Positions 16,500-25,859 of a stretch of DNA of 64,000 nucleotides are shown piece after piece. The stretch is from assembly GCF_902497775.2 (NCBI RefSeq), contig NZ_OZ024668.1, forward strand, positions 1,015,826 to 1,079,825. Direction: 5' to 3'. The position numbers and the translations under genes were made by a program. This stretch comes from Pseudomonas fluorescens. GTDB lineage: Bacteria; Pseudomonadota; Gammaproteobacteria; Pseudomonadales; Pseudomonadaceae. The notes beneath the pieces are model-generated. The model searched no databases, was not told the DNA's origin, and saw only the letters and a list, made by a program, of their open reading frames with translations. Within the stretch, counting starts at the first letter, position 1, and each line of letters opens with the position of its first letter.

Positions 16500-16880
16500 T
16501 TAGCCGTTCGCTGCCGTCTGGGCGTGACGCCGCCAGTTGCCGTCGAGCTTGGTCCAGGTTTTCTTGTCGGTGATGGCCATCAGTTTGCGACCATCCTTGA
16601 AGGTCGCCAGGAAGGTCACCTCCTCTTCCTTGCCGCCTAACCAGAGGCCGGCGATCAGGCCAACCGGGCCGGCCACCAGGGCACCGGCGACACCCCAGCC
16701 AAGGGCGCTGCTCAGGCTGCGGCTGGATTCCTGATTGGCGACGATCAGGTCGGTGATGCGGGTAAGGGCGATTTTCTCGCCGGGTGAAGGGCTGCGGGCG
16801 GTCTTGAGTGTGAGCGATCCGTTGCGGTACTCGCCTTCACCTTGCAAGAAATCGCCGGATTGAACCGTGAGTCTTGTCAT
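16500..16880 (-). CDS. Small protein with glycine-rich hydrophobic segment, unknown function
   Basis: 126 residues from ATG 16880; an earlier in-frame start at 16913 is possible. The middle holds a Gly/Ala-rich hydrophobic stretch (LGWGVAGALVAGPVGLIAGLWLGG), flanked by beta-like segments before (GSLTLKTARS) and after (EEEVTFLATFKDGRKLMAITD). The layout suggests a membrane-associated or PH-like domain protein. I recognise no family. It lies between the TonB receptor leader and the long aprA upstream region. Confidence 0.7.
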   Translation of the reverse strand: MTRLTVQSGDFLQGEGEYRNGSLTLKTARSPSPGEKIALTRITDLIVANQESSRSLSSALGWGVAGALVAGPVGLIAGLWLGGKEEEVTFLATFKDGRKLMAITDKKTWTKLDGNWRRHAQTAANG

Positions 16881-17009
16881 AGTGGCGTCCAGGTTGAAAG
16901 GGCTATTGACCAATTCCTACTCAGCGCCAACGCAAGGCACAAGTCAATGGCCAGGCGACGGAGGGTCGCCGCCTAGTTGTCACAAAAAAGTAAAGGCTCA
17001 GCCAGCGAG

Positions 17010-17036
17010 TTATAAGCGCATGTCGCGTTCTTATAA
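17010..17036. promoter_or_regulatory. Inverted repeat TTATAAG / CTTATAA in aprA upstream region
   Basis: Seven-base arms at 17010-17016 and 17030-17036 separated by 13 bases, with additional GCGC/GCG similarity inside. It could be a regulator binding site for aprA or for the divergent small gene. Confidence 0.4.
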
Positions 17037-17259
17037 TTAAAGTTCGGGTTGGCAACTAAAGCGGTGCGCTTGTTTTTCGTTTACGGCTCGCTTTTTAGTT
17101 GCTGTCGATATATCGCGGTTTGCGCAAATTGGCGCACATCAGCTAAATCATGGCTTTTGAAATTGTAGGACAATAAACAAGTTGTGTTATTGGAAATTGA
17201 CGTCAAAAAAAGCTGGACAGTTCAATTCCTCCTGTGTCAGTTTTTCCCCGCCTCATTCA

Positions 17260-17283
17260 GGCGAGTGATAGGACGATCTCGCC
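17260..17283 (+). promoter_or_regulatory. Leader hairpin with exposed GGA, candidate RsmA/CsrA site
   Basis: GGCGAG at 17260-17265 pairs perfectly with CTCGCC at 17278-17283; the 12-base loop TGATAGGACGAT exposes AGGA. The aprA ribosome site (AAGGAAG) provides a second GGA. Loop-displayed GGA together with GGA in the Shine-Dalgarno is the usual RsmA repression pattern. Secreted proteases of pseudomonads are commonly under Gac/Rsm control. Confidence 0.45.
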
Positions 17284-17338
17284 GCGGGAGCGTCCTGTCG
17301 GACAACAACTGCTTTTTTGTAAACAAGGAAGTGTCTGT

Positions 17339-18802
17339 ATGTCGAAAGTCAAAGAAAACGCTATTGTTTCAGCTGGCTCGGTATTGCAACCGCACGGTGC
17401 AAGTTCCGCTTACAGCCTGATCAATAGTTTCGGCCATCAATATGATCGCGGCGGCAGTGCGACAGTCAATGGCAAACCTTCGTTCTCGGTCGACCAGGCC
17501 GCTACCCAGTTGCTGCGCGACGGCGCTGCCTGGAAAGACCTGAACAAGGACGGCACCATCAGCCTGACCTATACCTTTCTGACCAAAGCACCGTCTGACT
17601 TCTACGGTCAGGGGCTGGGCTCGTTCAGCGCCTTTTCCGCCCAGCAGAAGGCCCAGGCAAAACTGTCCATGCAGTCGTGGGCAGACGTGGCCAAGGTCAC
17701 CTTCAAGGAAGGGGCTACAGGCGGCGACGGTCACATGACCTTCGGCAACTACAGCGATGGCAGCAGCGGCGGCGCGGCATTTGCCTACCTGCCGTTCGAC
17801 GGCCCGGGCTCGCACAAGGGTGAATCCTGGTACCTGATCAACAACCAGTACCAGGCCAACATCAATCCGGAAAACGGCAACTACGGCCGTCAGACCCTGA
17901 CCCACGAAATCGGCCACGTGCTGGGCCTGTCTCACCCGGGCGACTACAACGCCGGGGAAGGCTACCCGACCTATGGCGACGCCTCCTACGCTCAGGACAC
18001 CCGTGGTTACAGCGTCATGAGCTACTGGGGCGAGAGCAACACCAGCCAGGACTTCACCAAGGGCGGCGTTCAGGTGTACTCCTCGGCACCGCTGATGGAT
18101 GACATCGCAGCCATCCAGAAACTCTACGGCGCCAACTACGCGACCCGCTCCGGCGACACCGTGTACGGCTTCAACTCCACCGCTGACCGCGACTTCTACT
18201 CGGCCACCTCGGCCTCGTCGAAAATCGTTTTCTCGGTGTGGGACGGCGGCGGCAACGACACCCTGGACTTCTCCGGTTTTACCCAGAACCAGAAGATCAA
18301 CCTCAATGACGCGTCGTTCTCGGATGTCGGCGGCATGATCGGCAACATTTCCATTGCCAAGGGTGCCATCGTCGAGAATGCCATCGGTGGCTCGGGCAAC
18401 GACCTGCTGATCGGCAACGCCGTGGCCAACGAGCTCAAGGGCGGTGCCGGCAACGACATCATCTACGGCGGCGGCGGTGCCGACAAACTCTGGGGCGGTG
18501 CCGGTTCCGACACCTTCGTCTTCGCTGCCAGCAGCGATTCGACCCCGAGCAACCCCGACCGGATCATGGATTTCGTCAGCGGTCAGGACAAGATCGATCT
18601 GTCGGCAATGTCAGCCTTTGCCGTCAACAAGCTGCCACTGCAGTTCGTTGATGCCTTCACCGGCCATGCTGGCGAAGCGGTGCTGAGCTTCGATCAGGCA
18701 AGCAACCTCGGCAGCCTGTCGATCGACTTCACCGGCAACAGCCTGTCTGATTTCCTGGTGACTACCGTAGGTCAGGCAGTCGCCACGGATATCGTGGTCT
18801 GA
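17339..18802 (+). CDS. aprA: Serralysin-family alkaline metalloprotease AprA
   Basis: Secreted zinc protease of 487 residues, exported by the AprDEF system. The catalytic domain holds the zinc site [11 protein letters not shown] (about residue 185) and the Met-turn [10 protein letters not shown]. The C-terminal half has nonapeptide RTX calcium repeats ([37 protein letters not shown]) and the chain ends in DIVV, the hydrophobic tail of type I secretion signals. There is no N-terminal signal peptide. ATG 17339 follows AAGGAAG; the open frame back to 17234 is the leader. Followed by a terminator-like hairpin and the inhibitor gene. In P. entomophila the homologue is an insect-gut virulence factor. 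Confidence 0.97.
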   Translation: MSKVKENAIVSAGSVLQPHGASSAYSLINSFGHQYDRGGSATVNGKPSFSVDQAATQLLRDGAAWKDLNKDGTISLTYTFLTKAPSDFYGQGLGSFSAFSAQQKAQAKLSMQSWADVAKVTFKEGATGGDGHMTFGNYSDGSSGGAAFAYLPFDGPGSHKGESWYLINNQYQANINPENGNYGRQTLTHEIGHVLGLSHPGDYNAGEGYPTYGDASYAQDTRGYSVMSYWGESNTSQDFTKGGVQVYSSAPLMDDIAAIQKLYGANYATRSGDTVYGFNSTADRDFYSATSASSKIVFSVWDGGGNDTLDFSGFTQNQKINLNDASFSDVGGMIGNISIAKGAIVENAIGGSGNDLLIGNAVANELKGGAGNDIIYGGGGADKLWGGAGSDTFVFAASSDSTPSNPDRIMDFVSGQDKIDLSAMSAFAVNKLPLQFVDAFTGHAGEAVLSFDQASNLGSLSIDFTGNSLSDFLVTTVGQAVATDIVV

Positions 18803-18817
18803 TAGCAACCTGAAAGG

Positions 18818-18840
18818 GCGGCGCTCATGCGCCGCTTTTT
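18818..18840 (+). terminator. Terminator/attenuator between aprA and aprI
   Basis: GCGGCGC at 18818-18824, TCAT loop, GCGCCGC at 18829-18835, then TTTTT. It lies 16 bases after the aprA stop and before aprI. Partial termination would let aprA be made in large excess over its inhibitor and exporter. Confidence 0.8.
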
Positions 18841-18853
18841 CCGAGGCGGACAG

Positions 18854-19231
18854 ATGATGGCTTTGAAGCGAATGATCGCGCTCGGCGCGATTCCCCTGAT
18901 GTTGATGACTGAGGTCGGTATGGCAAGTAGCCTGGTACTCCCCACTCCCGCGCAACTGGCCGGTGACTGGACGCTTTACCCCGAAGGCAATTGGGCCGCA
19001 GGTTGTGAGCTGCAACTGGATGTAGCACAAACCCTGCGCGGTGATCTCGAATGCGTAGAAGGGCTGACAGGGCGGCGCCCCAACGGCTGGTTGCCGACCC
19101 CCGATACGATAGCTTTGCTCGATGGCAGCGACAGACCACCTGTGCACTTTGGCCGTTATAAGCCCGGCATCTACAAATGGACTTCCGCGTCCGGAAAGAT
19201 ATTGTTACTGGAACGTAAGAATAAAGAATAA
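18854..19231 (+). CDS. aprI: Alkaline protease inhibitor AprI (I38 family)
   Basis: Small periplasmic inhibitor that protects the cell from AprA. About 125 residues with a signal peptide (KRMIALGAIPLMLMTEVGMASS) whose mature end SSLVLPTPAQLAGDW matches the family: the N-terminal Ser-Ser-Leu trunk inserts into the protease active site. Two Cys (GCELQLD and LECVEG) probably form the conserved disulfide. An in-frame ATG at 18827 lies inside the terminator hairpin, so the ATG pair at 18854/18857 after AGGCGGA is preferred. Second gene of the apr cluster. Confidence 0.9.
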   Translation: MMALKRMIALGAIPLMLMTEVGMASSLVLPTPAQLAGDWTLYPEGNWAAGCELQLDVAQTLRGDLECVEGLTGRRPNGWLPTPDTIALLDGSDRPPVHFGRYKPGIYKWTSASGKILLLERKNKE

Positions 19232-19277
19232 AGCCTTGTAGGCGATTGCCGATTTTTCAGGGATAGAAAGGCGGACA

Positions 19278-21020
19278 ATGAACAGGCCGACTCATAAAGC
19301 CGGTGCGCCCTTGTGGGCGGCGCTGGCAGATCACAAGTCCACGCTACTGAGCGTGGGTTGTTTTACCGCGTTGATTAACCTGCTTATGCTGGTGCCCTCG
19401 ATTTATATGCTGCAAGTGTATGATCGGGTACTGTCTTCGCAAAATGAAACAACCCTGTGGATGTTGACCCTGATGGTGGTCGGCTTCTTTGTATTTATCG
19501 GTGCGCTGGAAGCGATCCGCAGTTTCATTGTTATCCGCGTTGGCAATCAGCTGGAGCAAGGCTTTAACCTGAACGTGTACCGGGCGGCCTTTGAACGCAA
19601 CTTGCGCCAAGGCGACGGGCAGGCAGGGCAGGCACTTAACGACCTGACGCAAGTGAGACAATTTGTCACCGGTCCTGCACTGTTTGCTTTCTTTGACGCC
19701 CCCTGGTTTCCGATTTATCTGGCAGTGATTTTCCTGTTCAACGTCTGGTTGGGCGTCATGGCCTGCGCCGGGGCGTTGTTGCTGATCGCCCTGGCGGTAC
19801 TCAACGAACGCCTGACCCATAAGCCGCTGGTCGAAGCCAGCGGTTTCCAGCAACAGTCCACGCACCTGGCCAGCAGCCAGCTGCACAATGCCGAGAGCAT
19901 CCAGGCCATGGGCATGCTCGGCGCCTTGCGCCAGCGCTGGTTTACCTTGCATTCGCGCTTTCTGACCCTGCAGAACCAGGCCAGCGATACTTCGGCGGTG
20001 ATCACCGCAGTCAGCAAGTCGCTGCGTCTGTGCCTGCAATCGCTGGTGCTGGGGTTGGGTGCCCTGCTGGTGATCGAGGGGCAGATGACCCCGGGCATGA
20101 TGATCGCCGGCTCCATCCTCATGGGCCGGGTACTCAGCCCTATCGACCAGCTGATTGCCGTGTGGAAGCAGTGGAGCGGGGCGCACATGGCTTACCAGCG
20201 TCTCGATGGCCTGCTGCGCGCGTTTCCCGAGCCGCCGGCACCGATGGCCTTGCCGGCGCCAAGCGGGCGCCTGAGTTTCGAGCAGGTCAGTGCCGCACCG
20301 CCTGGCAAGCGCGTGGCCACCTTGCAGCAGATCAGTTTCAACCTTGGTGCCGGGGAAGTGCTCGGCGTGCTCGGTACCTCTGGCTCGGGCAAGTCGACCC
20401 TGGCCAAGGTGCTGGTCGGCGTCTGGCCGACCCTGGCCGGTACCGTGCGCCTGGACGGCGCCGACCTGCACCGCTGGGACCGCGAGGCCCTGGGCCCGCA
20501 TATCGGTTACCTGCCACAGAACATCGAACTGCTGCGCGGCAGTATTGCCGAGAACATCGCCCGCTTTGCCGAGCTGGACGGCCACAAGGTGGTCGAGGCG
20601 GCACGTCAGGCTGGCGTACATGAGCTGATCTTGCGCCTGCCGCAAGGCTATGACACACGCCTGGGTGAAGACGGCGGCGACCTGTCTGGTGGGCAGAAAC
20701 AGCGCATCGCCCTGGCGCGGGCCCTCTACGGTGGGCCAAGCCTGATCGTGCTCGACGAACCCAATTCCAACCTCGACACCAGCGGCGAAGCGGCGCTGGC
20801 CACCGCCATTGTGCAGATGAAAGCCCAGGGCCGTACCGTGGTGCTGGTCACTCACCGTTCGGCAGCCCTGGCCCAGGCCGACAAACTGCTGGTGCTCAGC
20901 GAAGGGCGGATGCAAGCCTTCGGTCCGGCACATGAGGTCATGCAGGCCCTGAGCCGCGCCCAGGAACAGGCCCAGCGCCAACCCGCCAATGCCGCATTGG
21001 CAACCGGAGGTGGCGCATGA
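19278..21020 (+). CDS. aprD: Type I secretion ABC ATPase AprD
   Basis: Inner-membrane ABC exporter, 580 residues. Residues ~20-300 are the six-helix membrane domain ([21 protein letters not shown] is typical of the PrtD/AprD group); the nucleotide-binding domain has Walker [10 protein letters not shown], signature [15 protein letters not shown] and Walker [13 protein letters not shown]. There is no C39 peptidase domain, as expected for RTX protease exporters. It overlaps aprE by four bases. Powers export of AprA in one step to the medium. Confidence 0.96.
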   Translation: MNRPTHKAGAPLWAALADHKSTLLSVGCFTALINLLMLVPSIYMLQVYDRVLSSQNETTLWMLTLMVVGFFVFIGALEAIRSFIVIRVGNQLEQGFNLNVYRAAFERNLRQGDGQAGQALNDLTQVRQFVTGPALFAFFDAPWFPIYLAVIFLFNVWLGVMACAGALLLIALAVLNERLTHKPLVEASGFQQQSTHLASSQLHNAESIQAMGMLGALRQRWFTLHSRFLTLQNQASDTSAVITAVSKSLRLCLQSLVLGLGALLVIEGQMTPGMMIAGSILMGRVLSPIDQLIAVWKQWSGAHMAYQRLDGLLRAFPEPPAPMALPAPSGRLSFEQVSAAPPGKRVATLQQISFNLGAGEVLGVLGTSGSGKSTLAKVLVGVWPTLAGTVRLDGADLHRWDREALGPHIGYLPQNIELLRGSIAENIARFAELDGHKVVEAARQAGVHELILRLPQGYDTRLGEDGGDLSGGQKQRIALARALYGGPSLIVLDEPNSNLDTSGEAALATAIVQMKAQGRTVVLVTHRSAALAQADKLLVLSEGRMQAFGPAHEVMQALSRAQEQAQRQPANAALATGGGA

Positions 21021-22315
21021 GCCAGGTCGATAAAAGCCGCAGTGCGCGTTTCTACGTGCGCCTCGGGTGGTTGCTGACCCTGGTCGGCTTTGGCGGATTC
21101 ATCGCCTGGGCAACTCTGGCGCCACTCGATCAAGGCATTGCCGTGCAAGGTACCGTGGTGGTCTCGGGCAAGCGCAAGGCAGTGCAGTCCCTGGCCGGTG
21201 GCGTGGTCAGCCGCATTCTGGTCAGCGAGGGCCAGTTGGTTAAGCAGGGGCAGCCGTTGTTCCGTCTCGACCAGACCCAGGTCCAGGCCGACGTGCAATC
21301 GCTGCAGGCCCAGTACCGCTTGGCTTGGGCGAGCCTGGCGCGCTGGCAGAGCGAGCGCGACAACCTCGGCGAAATCATTTTTCCGGCAGAGCTGAGCAGC
21401 AACCCCGACCCACAGCTGAGCCTGGTGCTGGAAAGCCAGCGCCAGCTGTTCAGCAGCCGCCGCGATGCCCAGGCCCGCGAGCAGGCCGGGCTGACCGCCA
21501 GTATCGACGGCGCGGTCGCTCAACTAGCTGGCATGCGCCGCGCCCGTGGTGATCTGCAGGCCCAGGCCGACTCGTTACGTGAGCAACTGGAGAACCTCAA
21601 GCCACTGGCCAGCCAGGGGTACATTCCGCGCAACCGCTTGCTCGAGTATCAGCGTCAGTTGTCCCAGGTCCAGCGCGACCTGGCGCAGAACAGTGGCGAC
21701 AGCGCGCGTCTGCAGCAGGGCATCGTCGAGTCGCGGCTGAACCTGCAACAACGGCGCGAGGAGTATCAGAAAGAAGTGCGCAGCCAGCTGGCTGAGGTGC
21801 AACTGAAAAGCGTGACCCTCGAACAGCAACTGACCTCGGCCGGTTTCGACCTGCAGCACAGCGAGATTCTGGCCCCGGCCGATGGCATTGCGGTCAACCT
21901 CGGCGTGCATACCGAGGGCGCCGTGGTACGCGCCGGTGAAACCTTGCTGGAGGTGGTGCCCCAGGGGACTGCCCTGGAAGTCGAAGGGCGCCTGCCGGTC
22001 AATCTTGTGGATAAAGTCGCAATGCAGTTGCCTGTGGATATCCTCTTCACCGCCTTCAGCCAGAGCAGTACGCCACGGGTCGCGGGTGAGGTGGCACTGA
22101 TTTCCGCCGACCAGTTGCTCGACGACAAGACCGGCCAGCCGTACTACGTACTGCGCAGCACGGTCAGCGAACAGGCACTGGCGCGTCTTGACGGCCTGGT
22201 GATCAAACCGGGCATGCCTGCCGAACTGTTCGTGCGCACCGGCGAGCGCTCGATGCTCAATTACCTGTTCAAACCCCTGCTCGACCGGGCAGGCACCGCG
22301 TTGACCGAACAATAA
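21017..22315 (+). CDS. aprE: Type I secretion membrane fusion protein AprE
   Basis: HlyD-family adaptor of 432 residues. One N-terminal membrane helix ([23 protein letters not shown]), a lipoyl half-motif ([34 protein letters not shown]), a long alpha-hairpin with heptad pattern from about residue 95 to 280, then the beta-barrel domain ([21 protein letters not shown]) and a conserved C-terminal [14 protein letters not shown]. It links AprD to AprF across the periplasm. ATGA overlap with aprD indicates coupling; aprF starts 12 bases downstream. Confidence 0.96.
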   Translation: MSQVDKSRSARFYVRLGWLLTLVGFGGFIAWATLAPLDQGIAVQGTVVVSGKRKAVQSLAGGVVSRILVSEGQLVKQGQPLFRLDQTQVQADVQSLQAQYRLAWASLARWQSERDNLGEIIFPAELSSNPDPQLSLVLESQRQLFSSRRDAQAREQAGLTASIDGAVAQLAGMRRARGDLQAQADSLREQLENLKPLASQGYIPRNRLLEYQRQLSQVQRDLAQNSGDSARLQQGIVESRLNLQQRREEYQKEVRSQLAEVQLKSVTLEQQLTSAGFDLQHSEILAPADGIAVNLGVHTEGAVVRAGETLLEVVPQGTALEVEGRLPVNLVDKVAMQLPVDILFTAFSQSSTPRVAGEVALISADQLLDDKTGQPYYVLRSTVSEQALARLDGLVIKPGMPAELFVRTGERSMLNYLFKPLLDRAGTALTEQ

Positions 22316-22327
22316 GGAAGCCCGTGC

Positions 22328-23668
22328 ATGAAGAGCTTGATGACCGGGCTGCTGGCGGCGTTCGCCCTGACAACAGGGGCGGGCGCACAGGCCATGGGGC
22401 CGTTTCAGGTGTATGAACAGGCGCTGCGCAAGGACCCGGTGTTCCTTGGTGCGCTCAAGGCCCGCGAGGCCGGGCAGGAAAACCGCGCCATCGGCCGCGC
22501 CGGCTTGCTGCCGAACCTGTCGTACAACTACAACAAGGGCCGCAACGATTCCAAGGCCCGCTACCTGGGCGATTCGCGGCGCGAGGATGAAGACCGCCAC
22601 TACAACAGCTACGGCTCCAGCTTCATCCTCCAGCAGCCGCTGCTCGACTACGAGGCCTACGCCAGTTACCGCAAGGGCGTAGCCCAGGCGCTGTTTGCCG
22701 ATGAGGAATTTCGCGGCAAGAGCCAGGAACTGCTGGTACGGGTGATGACCAGCTATACCCAGGCGCTGTTCGCCGACGACCAGATCAGCATCAGCGTGGC
22801 CAGCAAGCAGGCTTATCAACAGCAGTTCCAGCAGAACCAGCAATTGTTCCAGCAGGGCGAGGGGACCCGTACCGATATCCTCGAAGCCCAGGCCCGCTAT
22901 GAGCTGGCCGACGCCGAAGAGATCCAGGCGCGCAATGACCAGGACGCCGCCCTGCGTGAGCTGGGGGCGCTGATCGGCGAGCCTTCGGCGCGCATCGACG
23001 AATTGGCACCGCTCAACGACGGCTTTGCCCTGCTGGCGCTGCAACCGGCGACCTATGAGGCCTGGCATGAACTGGCCCTGGCCAACAATCCACAGCTGGC
23101 GTCCCAGCGCCAGGCCCTGGAAGTGGCCGAGTACGAAGTGGAACGCAACCGCGCCGGGCATCTGCCCAAGGTGACGGCCTACGCCACTTCACGGCAAATG
23201 CAGTCCGACAGTGGCAACACCTACAACCAGCGCTACGACACCAACACCATCGGCATCGAAGTCAGTCTGCCCTTATTTGCCGGTGGCGGGGTGTCGGCGG
23301 CCACCCGTCAGGCCAGTCGCAACCTGGAGCAGGCCGAATACGAGCTGGACGGCAATACCCGTGCGACCCTGATCGAGCTGCGCCGCCAGTACAACGCCTG
23401 TCAGTCCGGGGTCAGTCGCTTGCGTGCCTATCAGCGGGCGCTGACTTCAGCCGAGGCGCTGGTGCAATCGACCCGCCAGAGTGTGCTCGGTGGCGAACGG
23501 GTCAACCTCGATGTGCTCAATGCCGAGCAGCAACTGGCGACCACTCGCCGCGACTTGGCCCAAGCCCGCTATGACTATCTGCTGGCCTGGATCAAGCTGC
23601 ATTACTACGCCGGGACCTTGCGCGAGGAGCACCTGGCCCGGGTCGATGAGGCGTTTGTACGGCGTTAG
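22328..23668 (+). CDS. aprF: Type I secretion outer-membrane channel AprF
   Basis: TolC-family outer membrane factor of 446 residues with signal peptide (MKSLMTGLLAAFALTTGAGAQAMG). It shows the two internally repeated OEP halves, each with long helices (ALRKDPVFLGALKAREAG; ELALANNPQLASQRQALEVAEYEVERNRA). It ends the apr operon: the stop overlaps the convergent MFS gene by four bases, so there is no separate terminator and no lipase gene (tliA/lipA) or prtAB autotransporter follows. Confidence 0.94.
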   Translation: MKSLMTGLLAAFALTTGAGAQAMGPFQVYEQALRKDPVFLGALKAREAGQENRAIGRAGLLPNLSYNYNKGRNDSKARYLGDSRREDEDRHYNSYGSSFILQQPLLDYEAYASYRKGVAQALFADEEFRGKSQELLVRVMTSYTQALFADDQISISVASKQAYQQQFQQNQQLFQQGEGTRTDILEAQARYELADAEEIQARNDQDAALRELGALIGEPSARIDELAPLNDGFALLALQPATYEAWHELALANNPQLASQRQALEVAEYEVERNRAGHLPKVTAYATSRQMQSDSGNTYNQRYDTNTIGIEVSLPLFAGGGVSAATRQASRNLEQAEYELDGNTRATLIELRRQYNACQSGVSRLRAYQRALTSAEALVQSTRQSVLGGERVNLDVLNAEQQLATTRRDLAQARYDYLLAWIKLHYYAGTLREEHLARVDEAFVRR

Positions 23669-24858
23669 GCAGTGTGCAGGCGCAAGGCGCGCTGGCGTTC
23701 AGCCAGGCCCCAGACCAGCAAGGCCAGGGCGCCAATGCTCAAACCGGCAATGACGATGCCGTCCCAGCCGTAGCGCTGGAACAGCTGCGTGCCGAGCAGC
23801 GAGCCCAGTGCGCCGCCGATGAAGTAGCAGGTGATGTAGCCGGCATTCAGGCGGTTGCGGGCCTCCGGGCGCAGGGCAATGACGGCGTTCTGGTTGCTGA
23901 CGTGTACCAGTTGCACCGCCAGGTCGAGCAGCAGCACGCCGACCAGCAATGCCACCAGCGACGACTGCGCAAAGGCCAGTGGTACCCACGAAACCAGCAG
24001 TACCAGCAAGCCCACCGTGGTGCCCAGCGGGCCTTTGCCACGGTCGGCCAGGCGCCCGGCCCAGTTGGCCGACAAGGCGCCGGCGGCACCGGCCAGGCCG
24101 AACAGACCAATGACAGCGTCGGAATAGTGGTAGGGCTCGACCGACAGCAGAAACGCCAGCGGTGTCCAGAACAAGGCGAACAGGCTGAATGACAACAAGC
24201 CCAGCAACGAGCGCAATCGCAGGATCGGCTCGTCGACGAACAGGCGGAATACCGAGCCGAGCAACGCCGGATAGCTGAGCCCGGCGTGCTGATGGCGCTC
24301 AGGCAGGGCGCGGAACAGGGCGATCGCCGACAGCCCCATCAACGCTGCTGCCAGCAGGTAGATGCTGCGCCAACTGCCCAGTTCGGCCATGAACCCGGCA
24401 GCCGTACGTGCCAGCAGGATACCCAGCAGCAGCCCGCTCATCAGGGTGCCGACCACCCGCCCGCGTTGCGCCGGGTTGCTCAGGCCGGCCGCCATGGGTA
24501 CCAGTATCTGGGCAACCACCGAAAACAGGCCGGTAAGGGTGGTGCCGATCAACAGCCACGCCAGGCTTGGCGAGAAGGCGCTGATCAGCAGGCCCAGGGT
24601 GCTGATGGTAATCATGCTGACGATCAGCTTGCGTTGTTCGAACAGATCGCCCAGCGGCGCCAGCAGCAACAGGCCGGCACCGTAGCTCAGCTGAGCGGCC
24701 ATGACGATGGCCCCGGCGCTTGCGGTGGTCAGGCCGAAATGCTCGGCGATGCTGTGCAGCAAGGGTTGTGCGTAGTAGTTGCTGGCGACCGCAAGGCCTG
24801 TAGCAGTGGCCATCAGCAGAATCAGGCCGCGGCTCAAGGGGTGGGTGGCAGAGGTCAT
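23665..24858 (-). CDS. MFS transporter, drug/arabinose-efflux type
   Basis: Inner-membrane protein of 397 residues with 12 predicted helices. The cytoplasmic loop 2-3 motif is GDLFEQRK (variant of G-x-L-x-D-R-x-G-R-K), and the second half repeats it weakly at AGRLADRGKG. Substrate is not predictable. It is transcribed divergently from a LysR regulator that starts at 24966, with a 107-base shared region, so the regulator probably controls it. The 3' end overlaps aprF convergently by four bases. Confidence 0.88.
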   Translation of the reverse strand: MTSATHPLSRGLILLMATATGLAVASNYYAQPLLHSIAEHFGLTTASAGAIVMAAQLSYGAGLLLLAPLGDLFEQRKLIVSMITISTLGLLISAFSPSLAWLLIGTTLTGLFSVVAQILVPMAAGLSNPAQRGRVVGTLMSGLLLGILLARTAAGFMAELGSWRSIYLLAAALMGLSAIALFRALPERHQHAGLSYPALLGSVFRLFVDEPILRLRSLLGLLSFSLFALFWTPLAFLLSVEPYHYSDAVIGLFGLAGAAGALSANWAGRLADRGKGPLGTTVGLLVLLVSWVPLAFAQSSLVALLVGVLLLDLAVQLVHVSNQNAVIALRPEARNRLNAGYITCYFIGGALGSLLGTQLFQRYGWDGIVIAGLSIGALALLVWGLAERQRALRLHTA

Positions 24859-24965
24859 GGACCGTCTCTAATCAGTGGCAGTTGGGAGGTGACAGTATGG
24901 GAAATGCGCTAGCATGACGCCAATGTATCGTTTTCATTTTATCCATCTTGAAAATAGATCAGTCC

Positions 24966-25853
24966 ATGAACCTCAAGCAAATTGAATATGCCCTGGCGGT
25001 AGTCGATACCGGCAGTTTCACCCGCGCCGCCGAGCGTTGCCATGTGGTGCAGTCGGCCTTGAGCCATCAGATCGCCCGGCTGGAAGAAACCCTCGGCGTC
25101 AGCCTGTTCGAGCGTACCTCGCGGCGTGTGCGCCTGACCCCGGCCGGGGAGGCCTTCGTGCAGAGCGCGCGGCCAGCGCTGGAGGCCACCCGGCGAATAG
25201 CCGAAGACGTTGCTGCGGCCTGTGGAGAGGTGCGCGGGCAATTGTCGATCGGCGAGATCACCTCGCTGACAGAACTGGACCTGGTCGACCTGCTGGCCGA
25301 TTTTCATGCGCAGCACCCGCGGGTGGATATCCGCTGGCTGATGGCCAAGAGCGAATTGCTGATCGCCGACGTACGCGAACGGCGCCTGGACGTAGGCTTT
25401 ATCGGGGTCTGGCCGGGCGAGCGGCTGGAGGGCGTGGAATACCGTCTGTTGGCCGAAGAAGAGCTGGTGGCGGTCATGGCCGTCGACCATCCTTTGGCGG
25501 GCGCGGCACGTCTGTCCCTGGCTGATCTCGAAGCCCAGCCGTTGGTGGATTTCCCTGCCGGTACGGGGGCCCGCCGGCAAACCGACGAGGCCTTTGCCGC
25601 CGCTGGGGTGCGCCATCGGGTGCAGTTCGAAATGACCAATATCCGCCTGGTGGAAAAGTTCGCCAAGCGCGGCCTGGCGGTCGGACTGGTGCCGGCACGG
25701 ATCGCCCACAGCTTCAACGGCGTGGTATCGGTTGCGGTCGAGGATGCACCGGTGCGTCATGTCTATGCGATCTGGTCGGTGCACCCGACCCCGGCCGCCA
25801 GGGCCTTTGTCCAGCTGATTGAACAGCGCCTGGCGGGCAGGGACAGTCATTGA
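24966..25853 (+). CDS. LysR-family transcriptional regulator
   Basis: 295 residues. The N-terminal winged helix (MNLKQIEYALAVVDTGSFTRAAERCHVVQSALSHQIARLEETLG) is canonical; an effector-binding domain follows from about residue 90. An in-frame ATG six codons earlier exists but the family starts at MNLKQIEY. Divergent from the MFS transporter gene, its most likely target. The downstream SDR gene is convergent, six bases away. Inducer unknown. Confidence 0.92.
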   Translation: MNLKQIEYALAVVDTGSFTRAAERCHVVQSALSHQIARLEETLGVSLFERTSRRVRLTPAGEAFVQSARPALEATRRIAEDVAAACGEVRGQLSIGEITSLTELDLVDLLADFHAQHPRVDIRWLMAKSELLIADVRERRLDVGFIGVWPGERLEGVEYRLLAEEELVAVMAVDHPLAGAARLSLADLEAQPLVDFPAGTGARRQTDEAFAAAGVRHRVQFEMTNIRLVEKFAKRGLAVGLVPARIAHSFNGVVSVAVEDAPVRHVYAIWSVHPTPAARAFVQLIEQRLAGRDSH

Positions 25854-25859
25854 CCTGCC

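Larger units (their letters stand above)
16881..17338. other. 458-base noncoding region upstream of aprA
   Basis: AT-rich compared with its surroundings, especially 16980-17230. It holds the inverted repeat at 17010-17036, the hairpin at 17260-17283 and a further small stem GTCC-TGTC-GGAC just after it. No frame of credible composition is seen. The aprA transcript probably has a long leader. Confidence 0.6.
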
